DNA of 64,000 nucleotides from Coix lacryma-jobi var. lacryma-jobi. Lineage: Eukaryota > Streptophyta > Magnoliopsida > Poales > Poaceae. Position 1 is the first letter of the stretch, and each line of letters begins with the position of its first letter. A program made the translations under genes and the position numbers. The DNA lies in the NCBI GenBank assembly GCA_009763385.1, contig CM019825.1, forward strand, positions 16,871,621 through 16,935,620, in the 5' to 3' direction. Positions 11,040 through 21,043 of the stretch are shown here, in pieces. Below the pieces are notes generated by a model. It was not told the DNA's origin and did not search any database. It worked only from the letters and a program-made list of their open reading frames with translations.

Positions 11040-12877
11040 ATGAGTGAGCACATAGAGCCGAGGAGCAAGGGCAGGCATGACCCTCGCCATGAGAGGCAGA
11101 AGAAGGCCAGACAGGATACAGGGACCAGCTTAGTAGGGCGTAGGCCAGTGAGGGCAGCAGCTCAGGGAGGCTCTGACTATTCTCCTGACAGTGATCCGCA
11201 GGAGTACAGATTTAGGAAGAGGAAGAGCACTGACAGATATAGTGAAGAGGAGGAGATTGAGGAAGAAGAAGATGATGATGAGGAGGAGGAAGAGACAACA
11301 GATCCTCTTTATCAGCAGGGTTTCCAGGGTGGTCAACATATGAACTATGGGATGCTAGAGATTCATGCCCCTCATGTCCCTCAGTACATTGCTAGAGTTA
11401 ACTAGAAGGGAAAGGGGAAGACCAGACTTGCTAGAGATCAGAGGAGGATCGATCCCAGATGTTTGCCCAAGATTCAGTATGACTACAGGTTTCACACACA
11501 GTTTCACGCAGATTTCTATACCAGTGTGATCCTATCTAGGAACTCAGTGATTGCCAGATCTGAGTGGGTGGATTGGGCAGCTTTCAAAGAGCTCGAGAAG
11601 GACTCCATAGATCATGCTATTGCTATCTGTCAGCGAGTGGGTGCGTATCAGATTATGGAGTTTCAGCATGACTGGAACTCAGAGGTCATAGCTCAGTTTT
11701 ACGCCACTCTGTTTGTTGAGGAGGACTCAAGCCGGATGCATTGGATGCTTGAGGGAGCCTGGTACAGTGTGGAGTACGAGGCCTTTGCTGCTTACCTTGG
11801 CTTCATAGAGGAGGACCTCCAGAAGGACAAGATTCACTCAGAGCTTGCCCTACCACCAGAGCAGATGGGTTTTATGTATACAACAGGTGGTCCAGGAGTA
11901 GCTGGGAAGGTTCTAGGTCTCCACCCTACCTACATGTATCTTGAGAGGATATTCAGGAGGACTATTGATTGTAAGGGTGGAGACAAGGGGACAGTTGCAG
12001 ATTATTCGAAGAACCTTCTCCACAGAATGGCTCCAGGTGCTAGACCCTTCAGTGTGTTTGACTTTATATGGAGCGAGATCAGGAGTGTTGGTGAGAGGCC
12101 CCTCAAGGGTTGTGGCTTTGCTCCGTACATCATGCATATGATTGAGCAGGTGACAGGACACACGTTTGACTATGACTATCGTCACAGGGTGTTGAGGCTT
12201 GCTATGGACTTGACAGAGACACACACCCCGCCACCAGGTCCAGGAGGAGGAGCAGCAGCAGCAGCAGAGGACGCACGTGCAACAGGTGCAGGAGGAGCAG
12301 CTTCACCTCCGCCACATGCACCTCCACGTTCAGCTTCACGCCGTGGCAGCCCTCCCTCTCCGATCAAGAAGTTTTTCAGTGCTACCTTTGGAATGTGCAA
12401 GGACATCAATGTGGTAAAGAGGAAGCAACATCACGAGAGGAGGGCCAGGAGAGAGGACTCGAGGACGATGAAGATGCTGCATGAGCACTTTCAGTTTCAG
12501 CCACCCAGGTCTCCTCCGTCTGAGGACACTGACGAGGAGCCTGAGTCGTTTGAGGAGCAGCAAGTTAGGTACCAGAGGGAGTACCAGGAGCACTTTGGTA
12601 GTCACTCTCAGCAGCAGGAGACTCAGCAGCAGGCACCCCACAGTTCTTCTCAGCAGAGAATGCCTCTTGGTGGACAGCTCGTCCTAGTGCAGCAGAGGAG
12701 TCAGCTGCTTTCTGGTGGGAGGATATCTTTGGGTACGGGCACCAGCAGGGTTGCTACGTTCAGGATCCCTACTTCCAGAGCAGTCTTGGTGACTCTGGAC
12801 AGGGTGGTTCTCGTCCCGCCGGTGCTCCTCGGTTAGACGACGAGGGTGACGGTGAGGGCAGAGACGACGACGAGTGA
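11040..12877 (+). pseudogene. extra 3' ORF of the SIRE-type element (plant transposon protein-like)
   Basis: The frame opens at ATG 11040 with a basic segment and a long acidic run (EEEE/DDD around codons 70-95). It meets one in-frame TAG at 11403 and continues in the same frame from 11406 to about 12660. A single frameshift then appears to move it into a Q- and acid-rich tail ending at TGA 12875-12877. The central part (about 11490-12200), with W-rich helices and an 'FYATLF...W....W.S..Y.AFAAYLGF' pattern, resembles the domain found in plant transposon/Athila ORF1-type proteins; this is recognition by eye. A proline-rich linker and a Q-rich tail follow. It lies where SIRE elements carry a third, envelope-like ORF. 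I see no signal peptide or membrane segment, so an envelope role is not supported. Confidence 0.6.
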
Positions 12878-13599
12878 CCTCCAGTGTTAGATACAGCTTT
12901 GCAGCCCTTTGTGATATGTTTGTTCTTCTTGTCAGACCTTTTGTGGTGATGGATGACAAAAGGGGGAGAGATTGTGTTGATTAAAGCTTCAGAGATGCTT
13001 CATTTGTTCTATCTTGTATCTGGAGATATGTACTGCAGCTGTGGTTGAGTTGATTTGTGCTTCTTTGATGTATCTTTTATGTATCAGACTAGTTCATGTA
13101 TCATGTGTCAGATCAGTTATGTACTAGTCTCAGTTTGATGATGATTCGAGTTGTATCATGTGAGAGATGAGACTTTGTGAGACATGATCTTTATTTCCAT
13201 ATCTATCTTAGTGGCTTATGGATTTGGGAAACTATTGTGATGAGTGCTATGTGTGTTTCTACTTATGCATTTAATTTCATATGATCCATGCTTGATTGAG
13301 TAGTATAACTTTATGATTGGTGTATTGTCTTTATTTTGATCTTTGTGAGATATACCATGTCATATGTATTTCATTTGATTTATTTACTCTTGCACTCATC
13401 AGATGCAATGATTTAGGGGAAGTTTCCAACTCCACTTGGTATGTGAAAATTGACATTTTGAGGTCTTCTATGAATTCAATTCATATTGCACATATCAAGG
13501 GGGAGCTTTTCATAAATCATTGAACCCAACAAGCTTAAATGTTTTATCCTTTTATAAGCTTTAATCAAGGTTGTCATCAATCACCAAAAAGGGGGAGTT
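12878..13599 (+). other. 3' internal non-coding region with polypurine tract
   Basis: There is no coding potential. The plus-strand primer (polypurine tract) is the run aaaaagggggagtt at about 13586-13599, directly before the right LTR. A second similar run (acaaaagggggagag) lies at about 12956-12970. Confidence 0.75.
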
Positions 13600-15890
13600 T
13601 GAAACTGCATGTTGCACTTAAGTATATTTTGGATGACTTGATGACATCATTGATTAAAGGTCTAATGTGTTTGCTAAGTGTGACACAGGAATAAGCTTAT
13701 CTCATAATGTGTTTGAAATGAAATGCAAAGCCAAAATGATGGATTGTTGTATGATATTCATGTCACAAGAACAAGACAACAATGAAAATGACATTGATGA
13801 AAAGGCTACTCTATTGTGGGATAATCATGGTTCATATGTGTGCTAACAAAGGGTTCAAAGCAAAATGTGATTGAATGGCTTGAAGATGATGAAGATAGCA
13901 AGGAAAGAGTCTTCGAGGTACTAAGCAAGGGTGAAGGGCAAGCAACGGCTTGGCGACCGAAGAACCTAGCTAGGGTGAAGAAGAAAGTACTTGCATTTAG
14001 TCGAAGGATCAATCAAGCTTGAAGATTACATTGAGTGGAGAATCAACATTCCTAGCAACAATATTAATTGAAGTGACTTGACACATTTGGGATTTCATCA
14101 TATCACTTTTATGGAGTCAAGTCACATGCTCAAGTTGGTTATGCTCGAGGGACATCTACTTCTAATCATGACAAGCATTCCTCTAAATGAAGAAGGTGAA
14201 AGAGAAGCGGCTTCGGTTCGATAAAGATCAACTCAAGAGGTTTAAAACTTGTCTTTCAATTCATCTTGAGTGATTAGGAAAGCCGTACTATTAAGAGGGA
14301 TGCAACATATAGTAGATGATTCCATAAGTGCTCAAGTATAAAAATAAAATCAAAAGAAAGACACAAAATCACTTCACGAACACTTAGAGAGGTTGCTGTC
14401 AACTTCCAGCGTCGGAAGTTCCGACCTTAAAGTCGGAAGTTTTGACACTGGGATTTTCAGCAAGTCTGTCCTCCCCGCGTTGGAAGTTCCGACCCGAGTT
14501 CCGACACTCCCAGCGTTGGAAGTTCCGACCCGAGTTCCGACACTCCTAGCGTCGGAAGTTCCGACCCGAGTTCCGACTCGAGTTCCAACACTCCTAGCGT
14601 TGGAAGTTCCGACCCGAGTTCTGACATTGTCAGCGTCAGAAGTTCTGACACGAGTTTCGATAGTGGGATCTCGACCTGCTCAGCCTCCCTGCCGCAAGCT
14701 CGTCGGAAGTTTCGGTTATCTTCCGGAAGTTCCGATGTGTCGGAAGTTCCGACCCGACTTCCGACACTGACTGAAAAGTAGCCGTTATACCTCTATGAAC
14801 AGTGTTTCTAGTGAACGTCGGAAGTTCCGAGGTCTAGACCGGAAGTTCCGACCTTCAAGTTTTCAGACCAACGGCTAGAAAACGGCTAGTTTCGTGGGTG
14901 GGGCTATAAATACCCCCAAGCCCTCTCTCTTGAGGGCTGCTGATTCTGCCACTTCCCACACCCATTCTAGAGCTTCCAAAGCACTTTCCAACCCTCTCTT
15001 AGTGAGTGATTGACCTCTAATTGCCAAATCCATTTGTGGGTTGAGAGAGATTTAAATTAGAGAGCAAGCCACCTCTTGAGCACTTGTGCAAATCGTCGAT
15101 CTTGTTGTCCGCATTCGTTACTCTTGGACTCTACGGTCCTAGACGGCTAGGCGTCGCCGTTGAGCACCCAAGAGCTTTGTGGAGTGCCTCGGAAAGTTTG
15201 TGAAGGTTCGATCTCTCCTGAAAAGAGATCATCTAGTGGAAGGAGCATTGCGGGTGAAATAGACCGCGGCTAGAGTGACCTGTGGTGTCCTCTAGAGCCC
15301 ACCTTTGTGGTAGCTCGCAGCCGGCTCAACGGAGAGTAGGACCCGAGGGGGTGCCCAACTTCGGTAAAACAAATATCGTGTCTCCTCTTGTTATTACATT
15401 CGATATTTGTGTGGCTCGAGCTTTCTCTGCAGGTTCTGTGTGTTGTGCATATATATAGATTGTATCTCTGCAGGGTGTGACAAGGTTGAGAAGAAACCAG
15501 AGTCGATTTGGAGCCCGGAGCTGAATTCGCAAATATCGGACGTGTCCGGTATTGCTACCGGACGTGTCCGGTATTGCATTTGGGTTCAGCTAGTCAGGGC
15601 TTACCGGACGTGTCCGGTATCCCTACCGGACGTGTCCGGTATTACCTTCCTGCACAGAATCAGTTGTATATTGTTCTAACCATTTGTGGTGCAGGCAATT
15701 GACTCTATATTCTTTGTATATCGTTCATATACTATGTGCTTGTCTCTTGTGGGGTTGATTTACTCTGATTGAGAGCTTCCAAGAAATTGAAAGCTCATAT
15801 ACTAATCGCTTCTGCATTTAAGGTGTTATTTTTTCAGAAACGCCTATTCACCCCCTCTAGGCGGCATCTTAGGTCCGTTCGGTCCTTTCA
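13600..15890 (+). repeat. right LTR of the SIRE-type element
   Basis: The LTR begins TGAAACTGCATG, ends TTTCA and is followed by the target duplication AGTAG at 15891. The TATA box is at 14905-14912. The ~36-bp array (about 14478-14650) has fewer units than in the left LTR, so the array has changed length since insertion. The CCGGAC cluster is at 15534-15645. Confidence 0.93.
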
Positions 15891-15895
15891 AGTAG

Positions 15896-16826
15896 AGGCT
15901 CATATTTAATTATTTCTAATAGGAGGTGCATCAATCGTTAGGTGGTGACACCTCAAAAGCACCTCGCGTTTCTCTCCTTCCATAGTTCCCAGGCTATCAG
16001 GGCGAAGATGGAGTCCATTCCGCGCGCCTGCAGCTTCTGTTGCACTGCGATCTCCACACATTCCACCAATTGGTGATTGTGTGTCATGGCTGGCCATTTC
16101 CACTAAATTTGTTTGGCGAGAATGAGCAGGAGACGATGAATCGATGACATGCTCAAAGGTTTCTAGTTTTTGGTAGCATAATACTTAGGAAGCAAACCTC
16201 GTCGGCCGGAGGTGATGGGGATGACTAACATTAATAGGTTGAAAGTTAGCGGGTTATTAGCCTAGAGTGAACTCTAACCCTAATAAGGCCAACCACAAGT
16301 AAAGAAGATTGTCGCGAACCATTTTCAGTCGGGCAATCGGCTAAGGAACAGGAACCGTGTTTTTTTGGGAAAATTTTAAGATTGTCATTACAATTTTGCT
16401 AAATTGGAGATATGTCATCCTGACCCATATATCATTGACTCATGTGTGCTCCACATGTCAGTATTGTAATGGAAAATTTCAAATTGTCCCTTTTTTTTTT
16501 TGTCCCTGCGCTCAGTCATCACTCGCTGGCTGGTGTGTCAGCTCAGTTCACGCAAAAGGATCGGAGGAGCACGGACGCAACCGATCTCAGCTGCAGTGTG
16601 GAAGTGTGCACCTTGAGCTAACCGCTGCTACTGTCCAAAACGGTCCATGCGCGCGCGCGAAACAAGTTTTTGTTCTCTCTCTCTCTCTCCTTTGCGATCG
16701 AAACAGATCAGAGACGACGTGTCCACCATCACTCACCGTTGCTACTTGCTACTCTGATCCATCTCTCACCTGCACCAGACCATGCCAATGCAACCTCTCA
16801 CCCACACACACGATAAGGATTGAAAT
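15896..16826. other. intergenic DNA and distal promoter of isocitrate lyase
   Basis: This holds no recognisable gene. A T-run (about 16490-16501), an alternating GC run (about 16650-16660) and a CT microsatellite (about 16674-16690) lie in the last 350 bases. The open frame at 16357-16926 runs through these repeats and the promoter and is not credible. Confidence 0.5.
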
Positions 16827-16838
16827 AGTTGGAGGCAG

Positions 16839-16864
16839 CACGTCACGTACAAGTTGCATGCATG
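16839..16864 (+). promoter_or_regulatory. ACGT-core and RY elements upstream of isocitrate lyase
   Basis: CACGTCACGTAC (16839-16850) has two ACGT cores of the kind bound by bZIP factors. CATGCATG (16857-16864) is a perfect RY repeat of the kind bound by B3 factors in seeds. They lie 64-90 bp upstream of the TATA box. The pairing is typical of seed and ABA-responsive promoters and fits a glyoxylate-cycle gene; activity is inferred, not shown. Confidence 0.6.
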
Positions 16865-16927
16865 ATTTTGCTCGATCGTCTATAGCTAGAGCTAGCATCC
16901 TTTTGCATTGGGGCGTACACCGCTGAC

Positions 16928-16935
16928 TATAAATA
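16928..16935 (+). promoter_or_regulatory. TATA box of isocitrate lyase
   Basis: TATAAATA stands 102 bp before the start codon at 17037, which leaves a 5' leader of about 70-80 bases if transcription begins some 30 bases downstream. Confidence 0.75.
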
Positions 16936-17036
16936 CGACAGCATCCCAAGCGACAACGGAACCAAGGCACGCTTTTATTTGTACCTGCAATTCCCTCATC
17001 TCCAAGTGCGTGCCCTCGCGTTCTCCGCTACCAGCC

Positions 17037-19027
17037 ATGGCGTCGCCGTTCTCCGTGCCCTCCTTGGTCGGTTTCTATTGACTGGATACTAGTACATTTC
17101 AGCTGTGCGTTAGTGCAGGATCGGAGGTACGTGTACGTGAGATGATCTCGACTAGTAACCTGTACGTGCGCATGCAGATCATGGAGGAGGAAGGGCGGTT
17201 CGAGGCGGAGGTGGCGGAGGTGGAGTCGTGGTGGACGACGGAGCGGTTCCGGCTCACCAAGCGGCCGTACACCGCCCGCGACGTGGTCCTCCTCCGGGGC
17301 ACGCTCCGGCAGAGCTACGCGTCGGGCGAGATGGCCAAGAAGCTGTGGCGCACGCTCAAGGCGCACCAGGCCGGCGGGACGGCCTCCCGCACCTTCGGCG
17401 CGCTGGACCCCGTGCAGGTGACCATGATGGCCAAGCACCTGGACACCATCTACGTCTCCGGGTGGCAGTGCTCGTCGACGCACACCTCCACCAACGAGCC
17501 CGGGCCGGACCTCGCCGACTACCCCTACGACACGGTGCCCAACAAGGTGGAGCACCTCTTCTTCGCGCAGCTCTACCACGACCGCAAGCAGCGGGAGGCG
17601 CGCATGTCGCTGCCCCGCGCCGACCGCGCCATGGCGCCGTACGTCGACTTCCTCAAGCCCATCATCGCCGACGGCGACACGGGCTTCGGCGGCGCCACGG
17701 CCACCGTCAAGCTCTGCAAGCTCTTCGTCGAGCGCGGGGCGGCCGGGGTCCACCTCGAGGACCAGTCGTCCGTCACCAAGAAGTGCGGCCACATGGCCGG
17801 GAAGGTGCTCGTCGCGGTGTCGGAGCACGTCAACCGCCTCGTCGCCGCGCGGCTCCAGTTCGACGTCATGGGCGTGGAGACCGTCCTCGTCGCGCGCACC
17901 GACGCCGTCGCCGCCACGCTGATCCAGACCAACGTCGACGCGCGCGACCACCAGTTCATCCTCGGCGCCACCAACCCGCGCCTCAGGGGCCGGAGCCTGG
18001 CCGCCGTGCTGTCGGAGGGCATGTCGGCGGGCAAGAGCGGCAGGGAGCTGCAGGCCATGGAGGACGAGTGGCTCGCCGCGGCGCAGCTCAAGACCTTCTC
18101 CGACTGCGTCAGGGACGCCATCGCGGGCCTCAGCGGCGTCGCCGCGCAGGAGAAGCAGCGCAGGCTCCAGGAGTGGGACCGCGCCACCGCCACCGGCGGC
18201 GGCTACGACGGGTGCGTGTCCAACGAGCAGGCGCGCGACATCGCCGCGGGGCTCGGCGCCGCGTCCGTGTTCTGGGACTGGGACCTCCCGCGGACCAGGG
18301 AAGGGTTCTACCGCTTCCGGGGCTCCGTGGCCGCCGCCGTGGTCCGCGGCCGCGCCTTCGCGCCGCACGCCGACGTGCTGTGGATGGAGACGTCCAGCCC
18401 CAACGTGGCCGAGTGCACCGCCTTCGCGGAGGGCGTCAAGGCGGCGTGCCCCGAGGCCATGCTCGCCTACAACCTCTCGCCGTCCTTCAACTGGGACGCG
18501 TCCGGGATGACGGACGCCGAGATGGCGGCCTTCATCCCCAGCGTCGCGCGCCTCGGGTACGTCTGGCAGTTCATCACGCTCGCCGGGTTCCACGCCGACG
18601 CGCTCGTCACCGACACGTTCGCGCGGGACTTCGCGCGGCGCGGCATGCTGGCCTACGTGGAGAGGATCCAGAGGGAGGAGAGGATCAACGGCGTGGAGAC
18701 GCTGGAGCACCAGAAGTGGTCGGGCGCCAATTTCTATGACAGGGTGCTCAAGACGGTGCAGGGTGGCATCTCCTCAACTGCAGCCATGGGCAAAGGCAAG
18801 TAGTAGTAGCTCATTTCATTTGACTCCAGTGCTTTCTGAAATAATTTACCGTTCGTGCATACATATAGTTTTGATGTTTTTTTATATTTGATCTGATTTA
18901 CCAAGTTTGCTCACGTATATTATCTTTGTACTTGTGCTTTGCAGGAGTTACTGAAGAGCAGTTCAAGAATTCACGGCCCGCAACTGGGAGCAGTGGCCTG
19001 CAAGTTATGGCCAAATCCAGGATTTGA
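17037..19027 (+). CDS. ICL: isocitrate lyase (spliced, 576 aa)
   Basis: Isocitrate lyase splits isocitrate into succinate and glyoxylate in the glyoxylate cycle, in glyoxysomes/peroxisomes, feeding stored-lipid carbon into sugar. I place three exons: 17037-17066, 17178-18795 and 18945-19027. They total 1731 nt with consistent phases, giving 576 aa, the usual plant length. ATG 17037 is preferred to the in-frame ATG at 17142 because the ten codons of exon 1 joined to 'IMEEEGRF' give the normal plant N-terminus. The catalytic signature KKCGH is at residues 211-215 (Cys213) and the metal/substrate loop 'DGDTGFGG' at about 174-181; 'NLSPSFNWD' is present late in the chain. The C-terminus is SRI, a variant of the peroxisomal signal. 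Intron 1 (17067-17177) is GT-AG; the last is GC-AG. No stops or frameshifts are seen. Third positions are strongly GC, typical of grass genes. Confidence 0.96.
18796..18944 (+). other. GC-AG intron of isocitrate lyase
   Basis: The donor reads AAAG|GCAAGT and the acceptor TTTGCAG|GAG. Apart from C at the second base the donor matches the consensus fully, as known GC-AG introns do. The only GT alternative, four bases downstream, puts a stop three codons into the last exon. Without splicing the frame ends at TAG 18801 and loses the peroxisomal tail. Confidence 0.85.
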
Positions 19028-19770
19028 TGAAGACTCAGAAAGAATAAGGATTCGGAGAAGGCCCTAAATAAATGAAAAAAATAAGTTTGGACTCAGGTCA
19101 TCAGTCATGGGAAGATGCTTTCCAAACTGAATTATAATCAGGATAAATGAATCAATGAGTGTCGTCTAGCTATGTACGAATGGAGTTCTGAGTAATGACT
19201 CCAAATGAAGAGTAAACCCAGGTTGGGTTGAAAGTATTGGTGTCAATCTGTGAGACTATTTATCACTTGAGATTGAATACATGAATTTACTCTGGTACTT
19301 TGTTCTTGGGATTAAAAATCTTCATTTTCAGTACTGTTATATGCATGTACGTACGTACATACGATTGTTGGGCATACCCAGTTTCAAAACTGTGTTACAC
19401 CGACAAGAACGATTCTGTGAATGTTCGTGGCCGGAATTTGCGGTGGCGATCTCGCAGAGAGCCATGGACGACGCTCATGGCTCGCGGTCGCGCGGCTCAT
19501 GGAGGACGTGCAAAACACCGAAACGTCTTGGGCCACATCAGATGGGCCACACACACACATCGGATGGGCCGAGATTGCTGGACTGTTAGGTATTGGAAAC
19601 AATCATCAGAATTCAGAAAGACGAACGCGAAGATGCGACGGACCTGTGACCGAAGCGAAGCGGCGAGGAAGCTGTAAAAAGTCCACCAAAACCACGCCGG
19701 ACGCCGGAAGTCGCAGGGCAAAAGCCGGCAACGCGTCGACCGAATCCACCACCATCCACTTCCGCGTCTC
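19028..19770 (+). other. 3' untranslated region of isocitrate lyase and spacer
   Basis: AATAAA-like words (for example 'ctaaataaatg' near 19066) may serve polyadenylation. The rest is the short gap to the next promoter; the overlapping open frames at 19281-19677 on several frames show no domain. Confidence 0.5.
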
Positions 19771-19776
19771 CGCTCC

Positions 19777-19783
19777 TATAATA
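19777..19783 (+). promoter_or_regulatory. TATA-like box of the PNRC-motif gene
   Basis: TATAATA lies 153 bp before the start codon at 19936, in an otherwise GC-rich leader. It is the only TATA-like word close enough. Confidence 0.5.
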
Positions 19784-19935
19784 GCGCAGCGCCCCGGACC
19801 CGACGAGAATTCCACACCCACCCACCAAACGGCGAGCAGCGCAGCGGCGGCCAGCGCCCAACTAATTTTTCCCCTTCTTCACCTGCCCCCCTCCCCTCCC
19901 TCGCGCATATCTTCGATCTCGCTCTCGCCGTCGGC

Positions 19936-20265
19936 ATGGCGACCGATGTGCTGCGCGCGCACAACATCCTGATGCCGGCGCCGCAGAGGACCCGGGCGGC
20001 GGGTAGCGACAGCCACCCCCACCACCCAGGCGCCACCAGGAGGAGGTCGCCGCCGGCCGGCACCGGGACATCGTCTCCCGCGGCGGGCCGAAGACACCAC
20101 GGCAGGAGGACGAGGCCTGCGGCGGAGGTGTACGCCGGGCCGGCGTTCTCGACGTCCCCCGACCCGAGCTTGCTGCCGCTGCCGCAGTTCCCCACCAGGA
20201 AGGCCGTGGCCGCCGTTAACGCCGCCGCGACGCGCGACCTCAGGCTTATCCTGCGGCTGGAGTAG
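19936..20265 (+). CDS. small PNRC-motif (proline-rich nuclear receptor coactivator-like) protein, 109 aa
   Basis: A single-exon 109-aa protein, rich in Pro, Arg and Ala. Residues 22-62 are low-complexity and basic (RRR, RRHHGRR). The conserved part is the C-terminal half: YAGPAF at 66-71, then SPDPSLLPLPQFP at 74-86, and the terminal TRDLRLILRLE at 99-109. This YAG...SP.PS.LP.P.F pattern is that of the PNRC family; in animals PNRC2 uses such a motif to bind the EVH1 domain of the decapping factor DCP1. Small plant proteins with this pattern exist but are poorly characterised, so a role in mRNA decay is only inferred. The ATG context (ggcATGgc) is favourable and the frame is intact. A competing minus-strand frame (19776-20279) is the GC-rich shadow. 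Confidence 0.75.
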   Translation: MATDVLRAHNILMPAPQRTRAAGSDSHPHHPGATRRRSPPAGTGTSSPAAGRRHHGRRTRPAAEVYAGPAFSTSPDPSLLPLPQFPTRKAVAAVNAAATRDLRLILRLE

Positions 20266-20570
20266 CCAGCTGGATACATATCTCGTCTGCTGGTGCTGGG
20301 TCAATTGGTGGCTTCCGTCTCTCTTATTTCATTAGTTAACTTTAGTCGACGCATGGTCGATCGAGATCGAGATCGAGCTGCATGTTAGTTCTGGCTGCTC
20401 TCCTGGTATGTGTTCCACGCTGCCGCGGCGAGGCTTCCGGCTCAGTTTTATTATGTGGCCGGCGGCGAGGCACGCGGTGGCCGTGGGATCCCACCGCGAC
20501 GGCGCTGTAGAATGATCGCAGCAATATACTCTGTACTGTGACGTGCAAGCAGGTAGTATTCCGTATAAGA

Positions 20571-20825
20571 TACTCCCTCCGTATCCGAAGCCCTTTTGAA
20601 AAAGAGTTCGGTCAAACATCGGAAATATAAATCATGAATAATTTTTAAATTATTGAGTTTAGAGATGTAAAAATCATATAGATAAATTTGTCTTAAAATT
20701 ACTTTCATAAAAATATATATACATCACTTTACAACAAATATTTTTAAAGAAACAAGTGGTCAAAATTATGCTTTGAAGACCGTGTCGCTGTCCTAAACGA
20801 CTTCTATTTGCGATACGGAGTAGTA
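20571..20825. mobile_element. Stowaway-type MITE
   Basis: The left end reads TACTCCCTCCGTATCC and the right end GGATACGGAGTA-type (cgatacggagtagta): the classic Stowaway termini with a TA target. The interior of about 255 bp is AT-rich and non-coding. It was mobilised by Tc1/mariner transposase supplied elsewhere. It lies in the 3' flank of the PNRC-motif gene. Confidence 0.85.
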
Positions 20826-20833
20826 TGCCATTA

Positions 20834-21040
20834 GGCCACTCACAATGCAGACTCTACTTAGAGTCTAAGTCTATTTATTACCTCGAAGCTATCATAGACT
20901 TGAAGTCTAAATAAGACTTGGAGTTTTGCTTTTTTACCCCCTCTCTTCAATAATTACACTGTCACATCAGCAAAATACAATAAATAAGAGTGTAATAAAT
21001 AGATTTAGACTCTATAATAGAGTCTGCATTGTGAGTGCCC
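20834..21040. mobile_element. Tourist-like MITE with TTA target duplication
   Basis: The ends GGCCACTCACAATGCAGACT and its near reverse complement AGTCTGCATTGTGAGTGCCC bound a 207-bp non-coding element. TTA occurs directly outside both ends (20831-20833 and 21041-21043), as expected for PIF/Harbinger-derived Tourist MITEs. Confidence 0.8.
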
Positions 21041-21043
21041 TTA

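Larger units (their letters stand above)
5192..15890 (+). mobile_element. SIRE-type Copia LTR retrotransposon, non-autonomous
   Basis: A 10.7-kb element with two long LTRs (2298 and 2291 bp) is flanked by the perfect 5-bp direct repeat AGTAG (5187-5191 and 15891-15895). The primer-binding site directly after the left LTR reads tggtatcaaagc, one base from the usual initiator-tRNA-Met match. A purine tract (aaaaagggggagtt) directly precedes the right LTR. Inside are a damaged gag with three zinc knuckles and a 3' ORF in the position where SIRE elements carry an envelope-like ORF. No protease, integrase or reverse transcriptase can be found between them, so any mobility needed enzymes in trans. 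Long LTRs, the tRNA-Met site and the third ORF point to the SIRE/Maximus lineage; that assignment is by architecture, not by search. Confidence 0.9.

Noticed and set aside
16357..16926. 189-codon frame upstream of isocitrate lyase
   Set aside because: Runs through a T-run, a CT microsatellite and the promoter elements; no domain.
17142..17177. Upstream ATG at 17142 as the start of isocitrate lyase
   Set aside because: Those codons lie in intron 1; exon 1 at 17037-17066 gives the standard N-terminus and a proper acceptor stands before 17178.
17028..18710. 560-codon open frame on the minus strand across isocitrate lyase
   Set aside because: It is the antisense shadow of a gene with nearly all G/C third positions; the product is Arg/Gly/Ala/His-rich with no domain.
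17228..18739. 503-codon plus-strand frame inside isocitrate lyase
   Set aside because: Same exon read in another frame; Arg/Ala/Gly/Pro-rich composition only.
19776..20279. 167-codon minus-strand frame over the PNRC-motif gene
   Set aside because: GC-rich antisense shadow; the plus strand carries the recognisable motif and a TATA-like box.
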